Positions 1-5,753 of a stretch of DNA of 10,546 nt are shown piece after piece; position 1 is the stretch's first letter, and each line of letters starts with the position of its first letter. The translations under genes and the position numbers were made by a program. The notes under the pieces are model-generated. The model worked only from the letters and a program-made list of their open reading frames with translations, ran no database searches and had not been told where the DNA came from. This DNA comes from Verrucomicrobiales bacterium (GTDB taxonomy: Bacteria > Verrucomicrobiota > Verrucomicrobiia > Limisphaerales > UBA9464): NCBI GenBank assembly GCA_003445095.1, contig DLVS01000487.1, forward strand, positions 1-10,546, in the 5' to 3' direction.

Positions 1-465
1 AAGATTGTCGGTTGCCGGCGCCACCATGAGCCGTTTTGCCAGCGCATCAGACAACGCGGGCGATGTGCCCTCGTTGGCCCCTTCCCGAGGACGGCGTACG
101 CCATGAACCGGATTCCGGGCGATGCAATTCTCCTCGCAGAGGAACTCAAAAAGTTCGGAGAGCGCCGAGAGTTTTGGGCGGATGGTGGCCGGCTGAAGTG
201 CCCGGCGTTCTAGGTCCTTTCGCCAGGCCAGAACATGGGCGCGCGCAACCGAGGAGAAGTCATCAGGGTGTTTTAAGCCGGCAAACCGCATGAAGGCGAT
301 CAGGTCGGCCTGATAGGCGCGACGGGTGTTGGCGTTCGGCAGGTTGGCCAGCCACTCCAGAAAATGCGGCAACCGTCGCAAGGCTTCGAACTCAACTGGG
401 TCCAACTGTCGTTGAAAGACTGCTTGAGGCGCCCAATCGAGATTGTCCCGTGCCCCGTCTGCCAT
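1..465 (-). CDS. Tyrosine recombinase/integrase, N-terminal part (runs off left edge)
   Basis: Reading the minus strand from ATG at 465-463 gives 155 uninterrupted codons to the window edge, beginning MADGARDNLDWAPQAVFQRQ. Residues about 35-120 look like the SAM-like N-terminal core-binding domain of XerC/XerD-type recombinases: a helix with HFLEWLANLPNANTRRAYQA, then KHPDDFSSVARAHVLAWRKD, then a stretch around ALQPATIRPKLSALSELFEF and ENCIARNPVHGVRRP. This is the usual 'R-AY-DL-F' and 'R-LSAL--F-' pattern that precedes the catalytic domain. The catalytic R-H-R-Y residues would lie outside the window, so activity cannot be judged. The start is supported by a very strong Shine-Dalgarno (GGGAGGAGGGAGAAA just upstream, 466-480). 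Such enzymes do site-specific strand exchange; next to TA and defence genes an island or plasmid-resolution integrase is likely. The family call is recognition by eye. Confidence 0.85.
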   Translation of the reverse strand, partial: MADGARDNLDWAPQAVFQRQLDPVEFEALRRLPHFLEWLANLPNANTRRAYQADLIAFMRFAGLKHPDDFSSVARAHVLAWRKDLERRALQPATIRPKLSALSELFEFLCEENCIARNPVHGVRRPREGANEGTSPALSDALAKRLMVAPATDNL

Positions 466-550
466 TTTCTCCCTCCTCCCGAAAGCCAGTATCGCACGCT
501 AAGCCTGAGTTCCGCCAGGGGTTGCGATCTGTTTACAGGATCTCAACCCA

Positions 551-765
551 TTGCCTTGTGAGCTGTTTTCGGGGTATACAAGAACCTGGGAGGAGATCGC
601 CAATGCACGCCAGAAACTCAGGACCTTCATCGCAAGAACCACCTTCGTTGACCTCACCCAAACTCAGCTCGTCGCCCGCCTCGCCGGCGGGAAAGGCATT
701 GCGCGCTGGACCTGACCGACCTTGAGTGCCTTTGGGGCGCATCGTGGCCACCCAAGCGGCACTGA
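551..765 (+). pseudogene. Small gene broken by a one-base deletion (hypothetical)
   Basis: One frame reads YTRTWEEIANARQKLRTFIA and then TTFVDLTQTQLVARLAGGKG, IARWT, and stops at TGA 713-715. Shifting by one base at 710-712 continues as LTDLECLWGASWPPKRH to TGA 763-765. The joined product would read ...GIARWT-LTDLECLWGASWPP..., which has normal protein-like composition on both sides. One missing C in TGGACCCTGACC would explain the break. No ATG is seen in this frame; TTG 551 is the first plausible start, so the left boundary is arbitrary. The restored gene would overlap the next gene (start 726) by 40 nt, suggesting that the two formed a translationally coupled pair. Function is unknown. The frameshift could be a sequencing error. 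The join is inference from reading-frame quality, without a database match. Confidence 0.4.
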
Positions 766-983
766 TTCGAGTTCCTCCCGAGGAAATCGCCAGCGCCTTG
801 GTGCGGCACCAGAATCGCGACTGGGGAAACCTCAGTGCGTCGGATCGTTTCGCCAATGATCAGGCGCTTCGAGAAGGAACCCGGATTCTCTCCGCCTACC
901 GAAGCGCCGCCGGCGAGCCCTTCTGGATTCTGACCGGGGCGGACCGGTCCGCGACGACCGTTCTGTTGCCTGAAGATTACTAG
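726..983 (+). CDS. Small conserved protein of unknown function (85 aa)
   Basis: GTG start followed by PLGRIVATQAALIRVPPEEI and, later, HQNRDWGNLSASDRFANDQA, GTRILSAYRSAAGEPFWILT and GADRSATTVLLPEDY. This matches the pattern I know from a small family in environmental and plasmid-bearing bacteria: an opening 'PLGqIVATpgAL', then 'RHqxGDWGdl' and a closing 'WIITEaDRSxTTvLLPEDY'. Members are often mis-labelled as restriction-related but have no established function. GTG 726 is preferred because the family begins at about 'PLGxIVAT'. The preceding small reading frame (about 551-765) would overlap this start. No signal peptide, membrane segment or catalytic motif is visible. Confidence is high that it is a gene and low for any role. 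Confidence 0.75.
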   Translation: MPLGRIVATQAALIRVPPEEIASALVRHQNRDWGNLSASDRFANDQALREGTRILSAYRSAAGEPFWILTGADRSATTVLLPEDY

Positions 984-1021
984 GGGCGCACGCTTGGCGG
1001 CCGGTTGGTCCGGTTCAATCG

Positions 1022-1473
1022 ACTGTTCAAGTCATTGACTGATGTCATGACCTCAGCGCTGCTGAGCGCCGGTGGCAGCGACCGGGCAATCCTTCGGCTA
1101 TGCCTGCAAGGCCGGTGCCGCCCTCTGATGGGTGAGTAGCTCTTTCAAGAGTACAGCGACGTGGTTCACCGCCCCGGTTATGAACCGATCGCCACTCTCC
1201 GAGCGGGAGCGGGAAGAACTGCTCGGCGCATTCCTTTCCGTTTGCGATTGGGTCCCGGTGACGTTTCTCTGGAGACCGAACCGTGCGGATGAAGGCGACA
1301 ACCACCTGGTGGAGCTGGCCGTGGCCGGAGGGGCGGCGAGCATTGTGACCAACAACGTCCGTGATCTGCAAAGCGGTGAATTGAAGTTCGACCGATTGAA
1401 GATCGAAACGCCGGTCACTTATTTGAAACGATGGAGGATTACTTATGGCAACGATGACAATCCGCATGACTGA
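1022..1473 (+). pseudogene. Decayed PIN-domain toxin (COG1569-type VapC relative)
   Basis: The remnant of a PIN-family RNase toxin is spread over three reading frames. Frame one has GTC ATT GAC (VID, 1031-1039), the start of the 'VIDTNV' motif. Frame two, from 1044, reads VMTSALLSAGGSDRAILRLC, then LQGRCRPLMGE, stops at TAG 1137-1139, and continues LFQEYSDVVHRPGYEP. Frame three, from about 1190, reads LSEREREELLGAFLSVCDWV, PVTFLWRPN, DEGDNHLVELAVAGGAASIV and TNNVRDLQSGELKFDRLKIE. The DTN motif lacks two bases, an Ala/Glu-type codon has become TAG, and there is a shift near 1190-1200. The second acidic cluster (DEGDNH) and the C-terminal TNN-RDL remain. It precedes and overlaps its antitoxin by 29 nt, as expected for a toxin-first module. 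No functional toxin can be made from this sequence as read. Confidence 0.8.
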
Positions 1474-1675
1474 TGCAAAGCACGAGCGGCTCCGGCGTTT
1501 GGCGGAGCGGCAAGGAATCAGCGTCAACAAGCTGGTCGAGGAATGGGCCAACGTCGCGCTGGCTCAGCACGATGCCGAAATTCGATTTCGGACCCTGGCG
1601 GCACGTGGCAGTGCCCGCCGTGGGATCGCTTTGTTGGATAAACTCGACGAAGCACTCGCCGACAAGAGGACCTAA
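1445..1675 (+). CDS. Ribbon-helix-helix antitoxin (76 aa), partner of broken PIN toxin
   Basis: MATMTIRMTDAKHERLRRLA opens with a short basic beta-strand (TIRM), followed by two helices around ERLRRLAERQGISVNKLVEE. This is the Arc/MetJ-like ribbon-helix-helix fold used by many HicB-like and VapB-like antitoxins; the 'GISVNKLVEEW' segment is the characteristic second helix. A basic linker (RTLAARGSARRG) and an amphipathic tail (LLDKLDEALADKR) would wrap the cognate toxin. The start is well supported by GGAGG at 1433-1437, seven bases before ATG. It overlaps the end of the PIN-toxin remnant (stop 1471-1473), implying translational coupling in the intact ancestor. With the toxin inactivated it is an orphan antitoxin that may still bind DNA or neutralise related toxins elsewhere. 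Family assignment rests on motif reading. Confidence 0.78.
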   Translation: MATMTIRMTDAKHERLRRLAERQGISVNKLVEEWANVALAQHDAEIRFRTLAARGSARRGIALLDKLDEALADKRT

Positions 1676-1724
1676 GCCGCGCTCACCAAGCAAAGCGACC
1701 TAGACTTGGGGTTCATGCGGTTGT

Positions 1725-2216
1725 TCACGGATTTAGCGGTCTCGGTCGCTGTCGCGAACGCTGGAGCGCTTCGTCCAGGTAGCCTCGATCAATTCGATAG
1801 TTGGTTGCCGTCAACCGAGCGAACGCCGCTTCCAAGTCTAACAAGCCGCGCTCCGCGGCCCGCTCAAGGATTCCTACCGTACCCATAACGCTCAGGCCCA
1901 ATTGGACGGCTTCACGACGGGCTTCACGTTCGTCGAGCAGGACCATGGCTTGGAGCTGAAGCGCTAGACCAATGGCCTCGGCCTCACCCGGATCCAGCAG
2001 ATCGGCCTGGTGAGCTCGATTCGGTCGTTGAACCTCCAGCCAAGAGGGCAAGCCTTGAGCCCATTGACGCGCTGCGACGGGAGCGCGGGGATGGGTCAGT
2101 TCGGAAACGACGGCCGGAGGCACGATGACCCGAGCAAAGAGCGTCGGCAGACATTCGATGGCCTGGATCACCACCAGGTATCGCAAGGGGCCTGTGTCAG
2201 CAACGACCAGACTCAT
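1725..2216 (-). CDS. PIN-domain toxin, DUF3368 type (163 aa)
   Basis: The opening MSLVVADTGPLRYLVVIQAI places Asp7 of the PIN active site in the 'ADTGPL' signature typical of DUF3368 proteins. Glu39 lies in PPAVVSEL, further acidic residues are at 78-80 in LDPGEAEAIGLAL, and Asp95 is in MVLLDEREAR. Together these form the metal-binding acidic cluster expected of PIN ribonucleases, which cleave RNA in the cytoplasm when freed from antitoxin. The helix GLSVMGTVGILERAAERGLL is also family-typical. The length (163 aa) is normal for the family and all key residues are present, so the gene looks intact. Its start overlaps the stop of the upstream UPF0175 gene in an ATGA (2213-2216), the common layout of UPF0175/DUF3368 TA modules. 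It ends 49 nt from the convergent ribbon-helix-helix antitoxin gene. Confidence 0.9.
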   Translation of the reverse strand: MSLVVADTGPLRYLVVIQAIECLPTLFARVIVPPAVVSELTHPRAPVAARQWAQGLPSWLEVQRPNRAHQADLLDPGEAEAIGLALQLQAMVLLDEREARREAVQLGLSVMGTVGILERAAERGLLDLEAAFARLTATNYRIDRGYLDEALQRSRQRPRPLNP

Positions 2217-2464
2217 GCGCGCCGAAGAGACGCGCGCTCAAGGTCCATGTCTTCTGCGCCGAAGGGACGCTGGGCCTGGCGACGAGCCAGAAAGTCCTCG
2301 GTTTGCCAACGGTCAAGCCCCAAAAGTTGGCCTACTTGGTGCCGACTCAAACGTTCGTTGCGGTAAGCATCGGCGGCATACGCTTCCAAAAACTCGCGGG
2401 AAATGGCCTCTCGCTTCGGCAACAGAAAGCCGAACTTCTCGGGGATTTGCAACGTGATTTCCAT
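2213..2464 (-). CDS. UPF0175 family antitoxin (83 aa)
   Basis: MEITLQIPEKFGFLLPKREA gives the N-terminal strand (EITLQIP), and the central helix REFLEAYAADAYRNERLS leads into a helix-turn-helix-like stretch, SRHQVGQLLGLDRWQTEDFL. This 'G-A-LLG-sr-e---FL' pattern defines UPF0175 proteins, small DNA-binding antitoxins paired with DUF3368 PIN toxins. The charged C-terminus (GAEDMDLERASLRRA) probably contacts the toxin. The gene is first in a two-gene operon, with a 4-nt overlap with the toxin start. A sigma70-like promoter lies 32-61 nt upstream (2496-2525). No strong Shine-Dalgarno is seen; the purine-rich GAAGAAAAG is further from ATG than usual. The gene looks intact. Autoregulation by the TA complex is expected from the family and is supported by a CCAC/GTGG dyad inside the promoter spacer. 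Confidence 0.87.
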   Translation of the reverse strand: MEITLQIPEKFGFLLPKREAISREFLEAYAADAYRNERLSRHQVGQLLGLDRWQTEDFLARRQAQRPFGAEDMDLERASLRRA

Positions 2465-2495
2465 GAGCAGTGCTTTTCTTCAACCAACTGCTTTT

Positions 2496-2525
2496 AGAAT
2501 ACCACGAAACGGTGGCTTCCGGCAA
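2496..2525 (-). promoter_or_regulatory. Putative promoter/operator of UPF0175-DUF3368 module
   Basis: On the minus strand TTGCCG (2525-2520) and TATTCT (2501-2496) are spaced by 18 bases, a reasonable sigma70-type -35/-10 pair 32 nt upstream of the antitoxin ATG. The spacer contains CCAC-CGTTTC-GTGG, a 4-bp dyad with a 6-nt gap, a plausible operator half-site pair for the antitoxin. This is motif reading only. Confidence 0.4.
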
Positions 2526-2665
2526 TGGGGACCTGAGGACAACGCGTCACGAGCGTTTGAATTCTCCGCCGATTCTTCCCTTCGATCCTTCAGTTGCGAT
2601 AAAATAGGTTACCGCAATTGGAATGCGGAAAAGGGGAGTCGTGACGGCGAGTTGCGCGGAGCGAT

Positions 2666-3076
2666 CTACTTGGGTTCGAAGCGCTCGATATCATCGAATC
2701 GGTCGAGGTCCCGATCAAAGGAAGCGACCGAAACGGACTCCATGGCGGCGCCCGCGGCCAAGAACGCGTCGGCGAACCCGACATTTGTTCGCTGCAAACG
2801 GTCCAAGGCGTCGAAGACTTGGACCGAATCGCTGACCTTGACGCCCCGACGACGGAGCAACGCTGCGATTTTTCGGGCGGCTTCGGCTCGCGGGATTTCG
2901 TAGAACGAAGTCAGCGTGTAATAAGCTTCAGCGGCAATCACGGGCGAAACTTCGAGGACAACTTCTCCAGCCGCGGCGTCTTCCAAGAGCTTTTTGGTCG
3001 CCTCGGCTTGGTTGAGCGGCTGGCCCGTGAGAAATCGGAGCAGCACGTTCGTATCGACCAGGTAGCGAGTCGTCAT
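2666..3076 (-). CDS. vapC: VapC-type PIN-domain RNase toxin (136 aa)
   Basis: MTTRYLVDTNVLLRFLTGQP carries the PIN signature VDTNVLLRF with Asp8. Glu50 sits in SPVIAAEAYYTL, Asp103 in NVGFADAFLA, and Asp121/Asp123 in ASFDRDLDRF. These four acidic positions are the metal-binding active site of VapC ribonucleases, and all are present. The length of 136 aa is typical. VapC enzymes cut specific RNAs (initiator tRNA or rRNA in studied members) and stop growth when antitoxin is degraded; the target of this one is unknown. The ATG overlaps the stop of the AbrB-like antitoxin in an ATGA (3073-3076), the standard coupled arrangement. No truncation or frameshift is seen. The only odd point is its position as one of three PIN toxin loci within about 2.1 kb. 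Confidence 0.92.
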   Translation of the reverse strand: MTTRYLVDTNVLLRFLTGQPLNQAEATKKLLEDAAAGEVVLEVSPVIAAEAYYTLTSFYEIPRAEAARKIAALLRRRGVKVSDSVQVFDALDRLQRTNVGFADAFLAAGAAMESVSVASFDRDLDRFDDIERFEPK

Positions 3077-3330
3077 GGTTTCCCTTCTCCCGCTCCTCGC
3101 CGAGCGATGGCCTCGCGAGCGGCGCGTTTCTCCTCTCGAGTTGAGGCGACGGGGCGCCGCAGCTTGATGCTGCCAAATAGTTCGTCCAGGCCCGGTTCCG
3201 GTCGAATCAGGACCGTGCCATCGGAACGCAGTTCGTAGGCGAGGCGCTGACGGGGTTTGAGGCCCAGCGCCTCCCGCACTTCCCGCGGAATGGTCGTTTG
3301 GAATTTATCGGTAATGGTGGATTGTGTCAT
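3073..3330 (-). CDS. vapB: AbrB/SpoVT-type antitoxin (85 aa)
   Basis: MTQSTITDKFQTTIPREVRE is the swapped-hairpin AbrB fold signature: strand 'STITDKFQTTIP', then helix REVREALGLKPRQRLAY, then strands ELRSDGTVLIRPEP. This domain (residues about 3-48) dimerises and binds DNA, while the tail (residues about 50-85), with LDELFGSIKLRRP and REEKRAAREAIARRG, is the toxin-binding region found in AbrB-type VapB proteins. It overlaps vapC by four bases. No Shine-Dalgarno precedes the ATG and a good -10 lies only 7 nt upstream, so the message may be leaderless. The product is expected to repress its own promoter together with VapC; inverted repeats at 3344-3352 and 3354-3370 overlap the promoter. Confidence 0.9.
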   Translation of the reverse strand: MTQSTITDKFQTTIPREVREALGLKPRQRLAYELRSDGTVLIRPEPGLDELFGSIKLRRPVASTREEKRAAREAIARRGAGEGKP

Positions 3331-3336
3331 GAATTC

Positions 3337-3370
3337 ATCTTACCACAATGTGCATCCTTGTGGCAAGGAT
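3337..3370 (-). promoter_or_regulatory. Putative promoter with overlapping operator of vapBC module
   Basis: On the minus strand TTGCCA (3366-3361) and TAAGAT (3342-3337) are 18 nt apart, close to sigma70 consensus. The -35 is embedded in a perfect dyad ATCCTTG-TGG-CAAGGAT (3354-3370), and a second near-palindrome, CACAATGTG (3344-3352), lies in the spacer. The ATG begins at 3330, about one helical turn below the -10, so transcription would begin at or next to the start codon. Confidence 0.5.
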
Positions 3371-3372
3371 CG

Positions 3373-3397
3373 GGAATGCGAACCGAATCCGCATTCC
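3373..3397. repeat. 8-bp inverted repeat downstream of sngC
   Basis: GGAATGCG (3373-3380) and CGCATTCC (3390-3397) are perfectly complementary with a 9-nt spacer. The element sits 41 nt past the sngC stop and just behind the vapBC promoter. No T-run follows it on either strand, so it is a weak terminator at best and could instead be a protein-binding site. Confidence 0.4.
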
Positions 3398-3437
3398 AGC
3401 GAATATACCTCTGAAACGCTCGGCAAACCATCCTCCG

Positions 3438-5753
3438 CTACGGTTTCTGGCCGGAATTGTTGAGTAACCCACCGATCGCGTCCTCAGCCTCCGGAATTGA
3501 CAACCGTTCGCCCCCGGCTGCCCGGCTCAAAAGTTCTGCAGGAATGAACTCGTCAAACTTGCCAATGGCCAGTGGTGTCACCAAGGCTCCAATCGCCTCC
3601 GGCGAAGGCATATCGCCCCTGATCGACTTCCAGTGTTCGACGAACTCGCCGTCATTCTCAGCAGGCATCCAAAGTGAGATTCGGTCCGTCTCGCAGGGCA
3701 CTCCCCTGTGTTCGGCGAGAAGTGCCAGTGTTCGGAGGCACCGTGTACCGACCCAGGGAAACCAGCGGCGACCTCCAGGTGTCCTGACATTGTTCGACTC
3801 TGTCAGACCAACGGCCTTGGCAGTGTGACGAGCGGCCGCGAGCACAGCCTTGGCCGAAGCATCCAGATACCTCGGCTCGTCGCTTCCTATGAGCACCACT
3901 CGCATCTCGCGCCCCACCCTTGGGTCGAGATCGCCTCCCTGACCGAGAAAGCGTGGCGCATCTCCCGCCTTCGCGGGCACGACCCAGGCGACCGCGCGCC
4001 CGCTGTCGATTTCAGTCACCTGCCACCGCCGTCCCCCCAACAACAAAACCTGCCCAACCGGAGGCACCGAATCTCTGGGGAGGGCGCCAATCTCCGTGTC
4101 ATCGCACCGCACCGCGAACTCCTCGCTTCCGCGAAATGCCGCGTAGAAATCGAAGGCCGAGGCGATCCGTTCGCCAGCCAACCCGAGGATGATCTCACCC
4201 GTGGAGATCTGCTCCACCAGGCTGTGCGAGGCCAAACCCCGGAGCAAAATTGAGAACTCAGCGATGCTGACCCAGTGAAACGGACCGCCTTCAACCAACA
4301 GCGAGTAAAGCTCAGCGGCAGAGAGACCTCCTGTTTGCTTCAAGCAACTGACGATCTGGTGAGCCAAGGTGCTCAGGTGGCGCTGGCCTGTTGCAGGTGG
4401 TTCCAGCCACTTCCTGAGCATCAACTCAGTCAGCGCGATCCCGCGAAGCAGCTCCGGGAAAAGGAGGTCGGTCAGGCGACTGATCGGATTGGGTGAAGCG
4501 TCTCGCACATACAGCCGCATGATCGAAGGCTCGCCCTCGCGCCTTCCCGACCGGCCAAGTCGTTGAACCAAGGATGAGACGCTCCAAGGAGGATCAATCT
4601 GACCGACGGCGCGAACTGATCCGATGTCGATCCCCATTTCCAGCGTGCTGGAGCAGATGGCGGTCGTCGGTACGCCGCTTTTAAGGGCCGCTTCTGCTTC
4701 ACCACGAAGCTCCTTGCTCACCGACCCGTGGTGAACCATGAACGGGTCATGAGGCCAACCGGCCTTGGCGACAACGTCATGCACTCTGACGGCCAGCTCC
4801 TCCGCCGTCTTCCGGGAATTCACGAAGACAAGATTCGACGACCGACTGAACTGCTCGGTGAGTTCGACCGCAATGTCCTGAAGGTCATCGGACTCCGGGA
4901 TTTCCTCCGCTTTCAGGCCGGGAGTCGTTCCGAGAATCTTCTGGCCTGCTGCCGCGCGTAGCTCCTCTTGGGAGCGTCCCCTGACGAAGCTCAAGGCCCC
5001 TTCAGGCGTCCTGCGCACGGCGCCCCGTGCGCGTTCATCCGGCTCGGGGCTTCGAAGCACCGCTTTCAGTGCGAATCGAATCTCCCGTCCCTTGGCGAGA
5101 TCGGTAAGGTGAACGACAGGCGAGACGTGGCCTGCGGTGAGAAAGTCACTGGCCACGCTGGGATCAGACAACGTGGCGGAGAGTCCAATCATTCGCGGCG
5201 ACAATCCGGTGGCATGTCGAAGCCTTGAAAGGAGACTCGCCAGGTGGATCCCCCGAACATTCCCCAAGAACGAGTGAAGCTCATCGATCACCACATACGA
5301 CAACTCACGGTAAAGGCGTGGAATCTGTCTGCCGTAGTTAATGAAGTTTGATTCCAGCGATTCTGGCGTGATGAGCACCACTCCTCCGGGGCTCCTACGA
5401 AGTTCCTGCTTATGGGTGGCGGAGACATCGCCATGCCAACGGTGGACAGGTATATCCAGTTTCTCGCAAAGGCGGTCGAGGCGCTCAAACTGATCGTTGA
5501 TCAACGCCTTAAGCGGCCCGACATAGATCACCCGGACCGACCCATGGGCGTTGCGAAGAATCCGGGAAAGGATCGGAAGAAACGCCGCTTCCGTTTTTCC
5601 GCTCGCAGTGCCGGCAGAAATCAGCAGATGTCCTTCGCCTTGGACGATGGCGCGAATCGCCTCGGCCTGAATGGTTCGAAGTTCCTTCCAGCCCATCTCC
5701 CAGACCGCCCTTTGCACCTCGGGCGCCAGCAACGAGAAGGCGTCGTCACTCAT
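3438..5753 (-). CDS. sngC: Lhr-like DEAD/DEAH-box helicase, Shango SngC
   Basis: A 771-aa superfamily 2 helicase. From the ATG at 5753-5751: a Q-motif-like WKELRTIQAEAI (about 22-33); motif I SAGTASGKTEAAFLP with catalytic Lys53; motif Ia GPLKALINDQF (79-89); motif Ib ITPESLES; motif II VIDELH (155-160, a DELH variant as in Lhr and BrxHI); motif III GLSATLSD (190-197). In the second RecA domain are LVFVNSRKTAEEL, TLEMGIDIGSV (motif V) and QRLGRSGR (motif VI, 397-404). About 360 C-terminal residues follow, consistent with the winged-helix and Lhr-type extension. GTG at 5756-5754 is an alternative start. The ATG overlaps the sngB stop by one base (TGATG), so translation is probably coupled. All helicase motifs are intact. 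With TerB and DUF2791 partners upstream this fits SngC of the Shango anti-phage system; in isolation it resembles the BREX helicase BrxHI. Confidence 0.88.
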   Translation of the reverse strand: MSDDAFSLLAPEVQRAVWEMGWKELRTIQAEAIRAIVQGEGHLLISAGTASGKTEAAFLPILSRILRNAHGSVRVIYVGPLKALINDQFERLDRLCEKLDIPVHRWHGDVSATHKQELRRSPGGVVLITPESLESNFINYGRQIPRLYRELSYVVIDELHSFLGNVRGIHLASLLSRLRHATGLSPRMIGLSATLSDPSVASDFLTAGHVSPVVHLTDLAKGREIRFALKAVLRSPEPDERARGAVRRTPEGALSFVRGRSQEELRAAAGQKILGTTPGLKAEEIPESDDLQDIAVELTEQFSRSSNLVFVNSRKTAEELAVRVHDVVAKAGWPHDPFMVHHGSVSKELRGEAEAALKSGVPTTAICSSTLEMGIDIGSVRAVGQIDPPWSVSSLVQRLGRSGRREGEPSIMRLYVRDASPNPISRLTDLLFPELLRGIALTELMLRKWLEPPATGQRHLSTLAHQIVSCLKQTGGLSAAELYSLLVEGGPFHWVSIAEFSILLRGLASHSLVEQISTGEIILGLAGERIASAFDFYAAFRGSEEFAVRCDDTEIGALPRDSVPPVGQVLLLGGRRWQVTEIDSGRAVAWVVPAKAGDAPRFLGQGGDLDPRVGREMRVVLIGSDEPRYLDASAKAVLAAARHTAKAVGLTESNNVRTPGGRRWFPWVGTRCLRTLALLAEHRGVPCETDRISLWMPAENDGEFVEHWKSIRGDMPSPEAIGALVTPLAIGKFDEFIPAELLSRAAGGERLSIPEAEDAIGGLLNNSGQKP

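Noticed and set aside
551..580. TTGCCT and TATACA with 18-nt spacing as a promoter
   Set aside because: The -35 is poor and the region may be coding for the broken small gene, so it was not supported enough to list.
603..725. Forty-codon plus-strand frame with a seemingly ideal GGAGGAG ribosome site
   Set aside because: The product is Ser/Pro-rich low-complexity sequence typical of an out-of-frame reading, and the GGAGGAG is explained by Glu-Glu codons of the better frame through 551-712.
1006..1030. GGTTCAATC looked like a tRNA T-loop, and TGGTCCGGTTC recurs at 9587-9597 as a possible att repeat
   Set aside because: The flanking bases do not pair as a T-stem and no acceptor or anticodon arms are found. 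An 11-bp match is expected by chance several times in 10 kb.
2613..2628. CCGCA-ATTGGAA-TGCGG downstream of vapC, sharing a 10-bp string with the dyad after sngC
   Set aside because: The stem is only 5 bp with no T-run, and a shared 10-mer is within chance at this scale.
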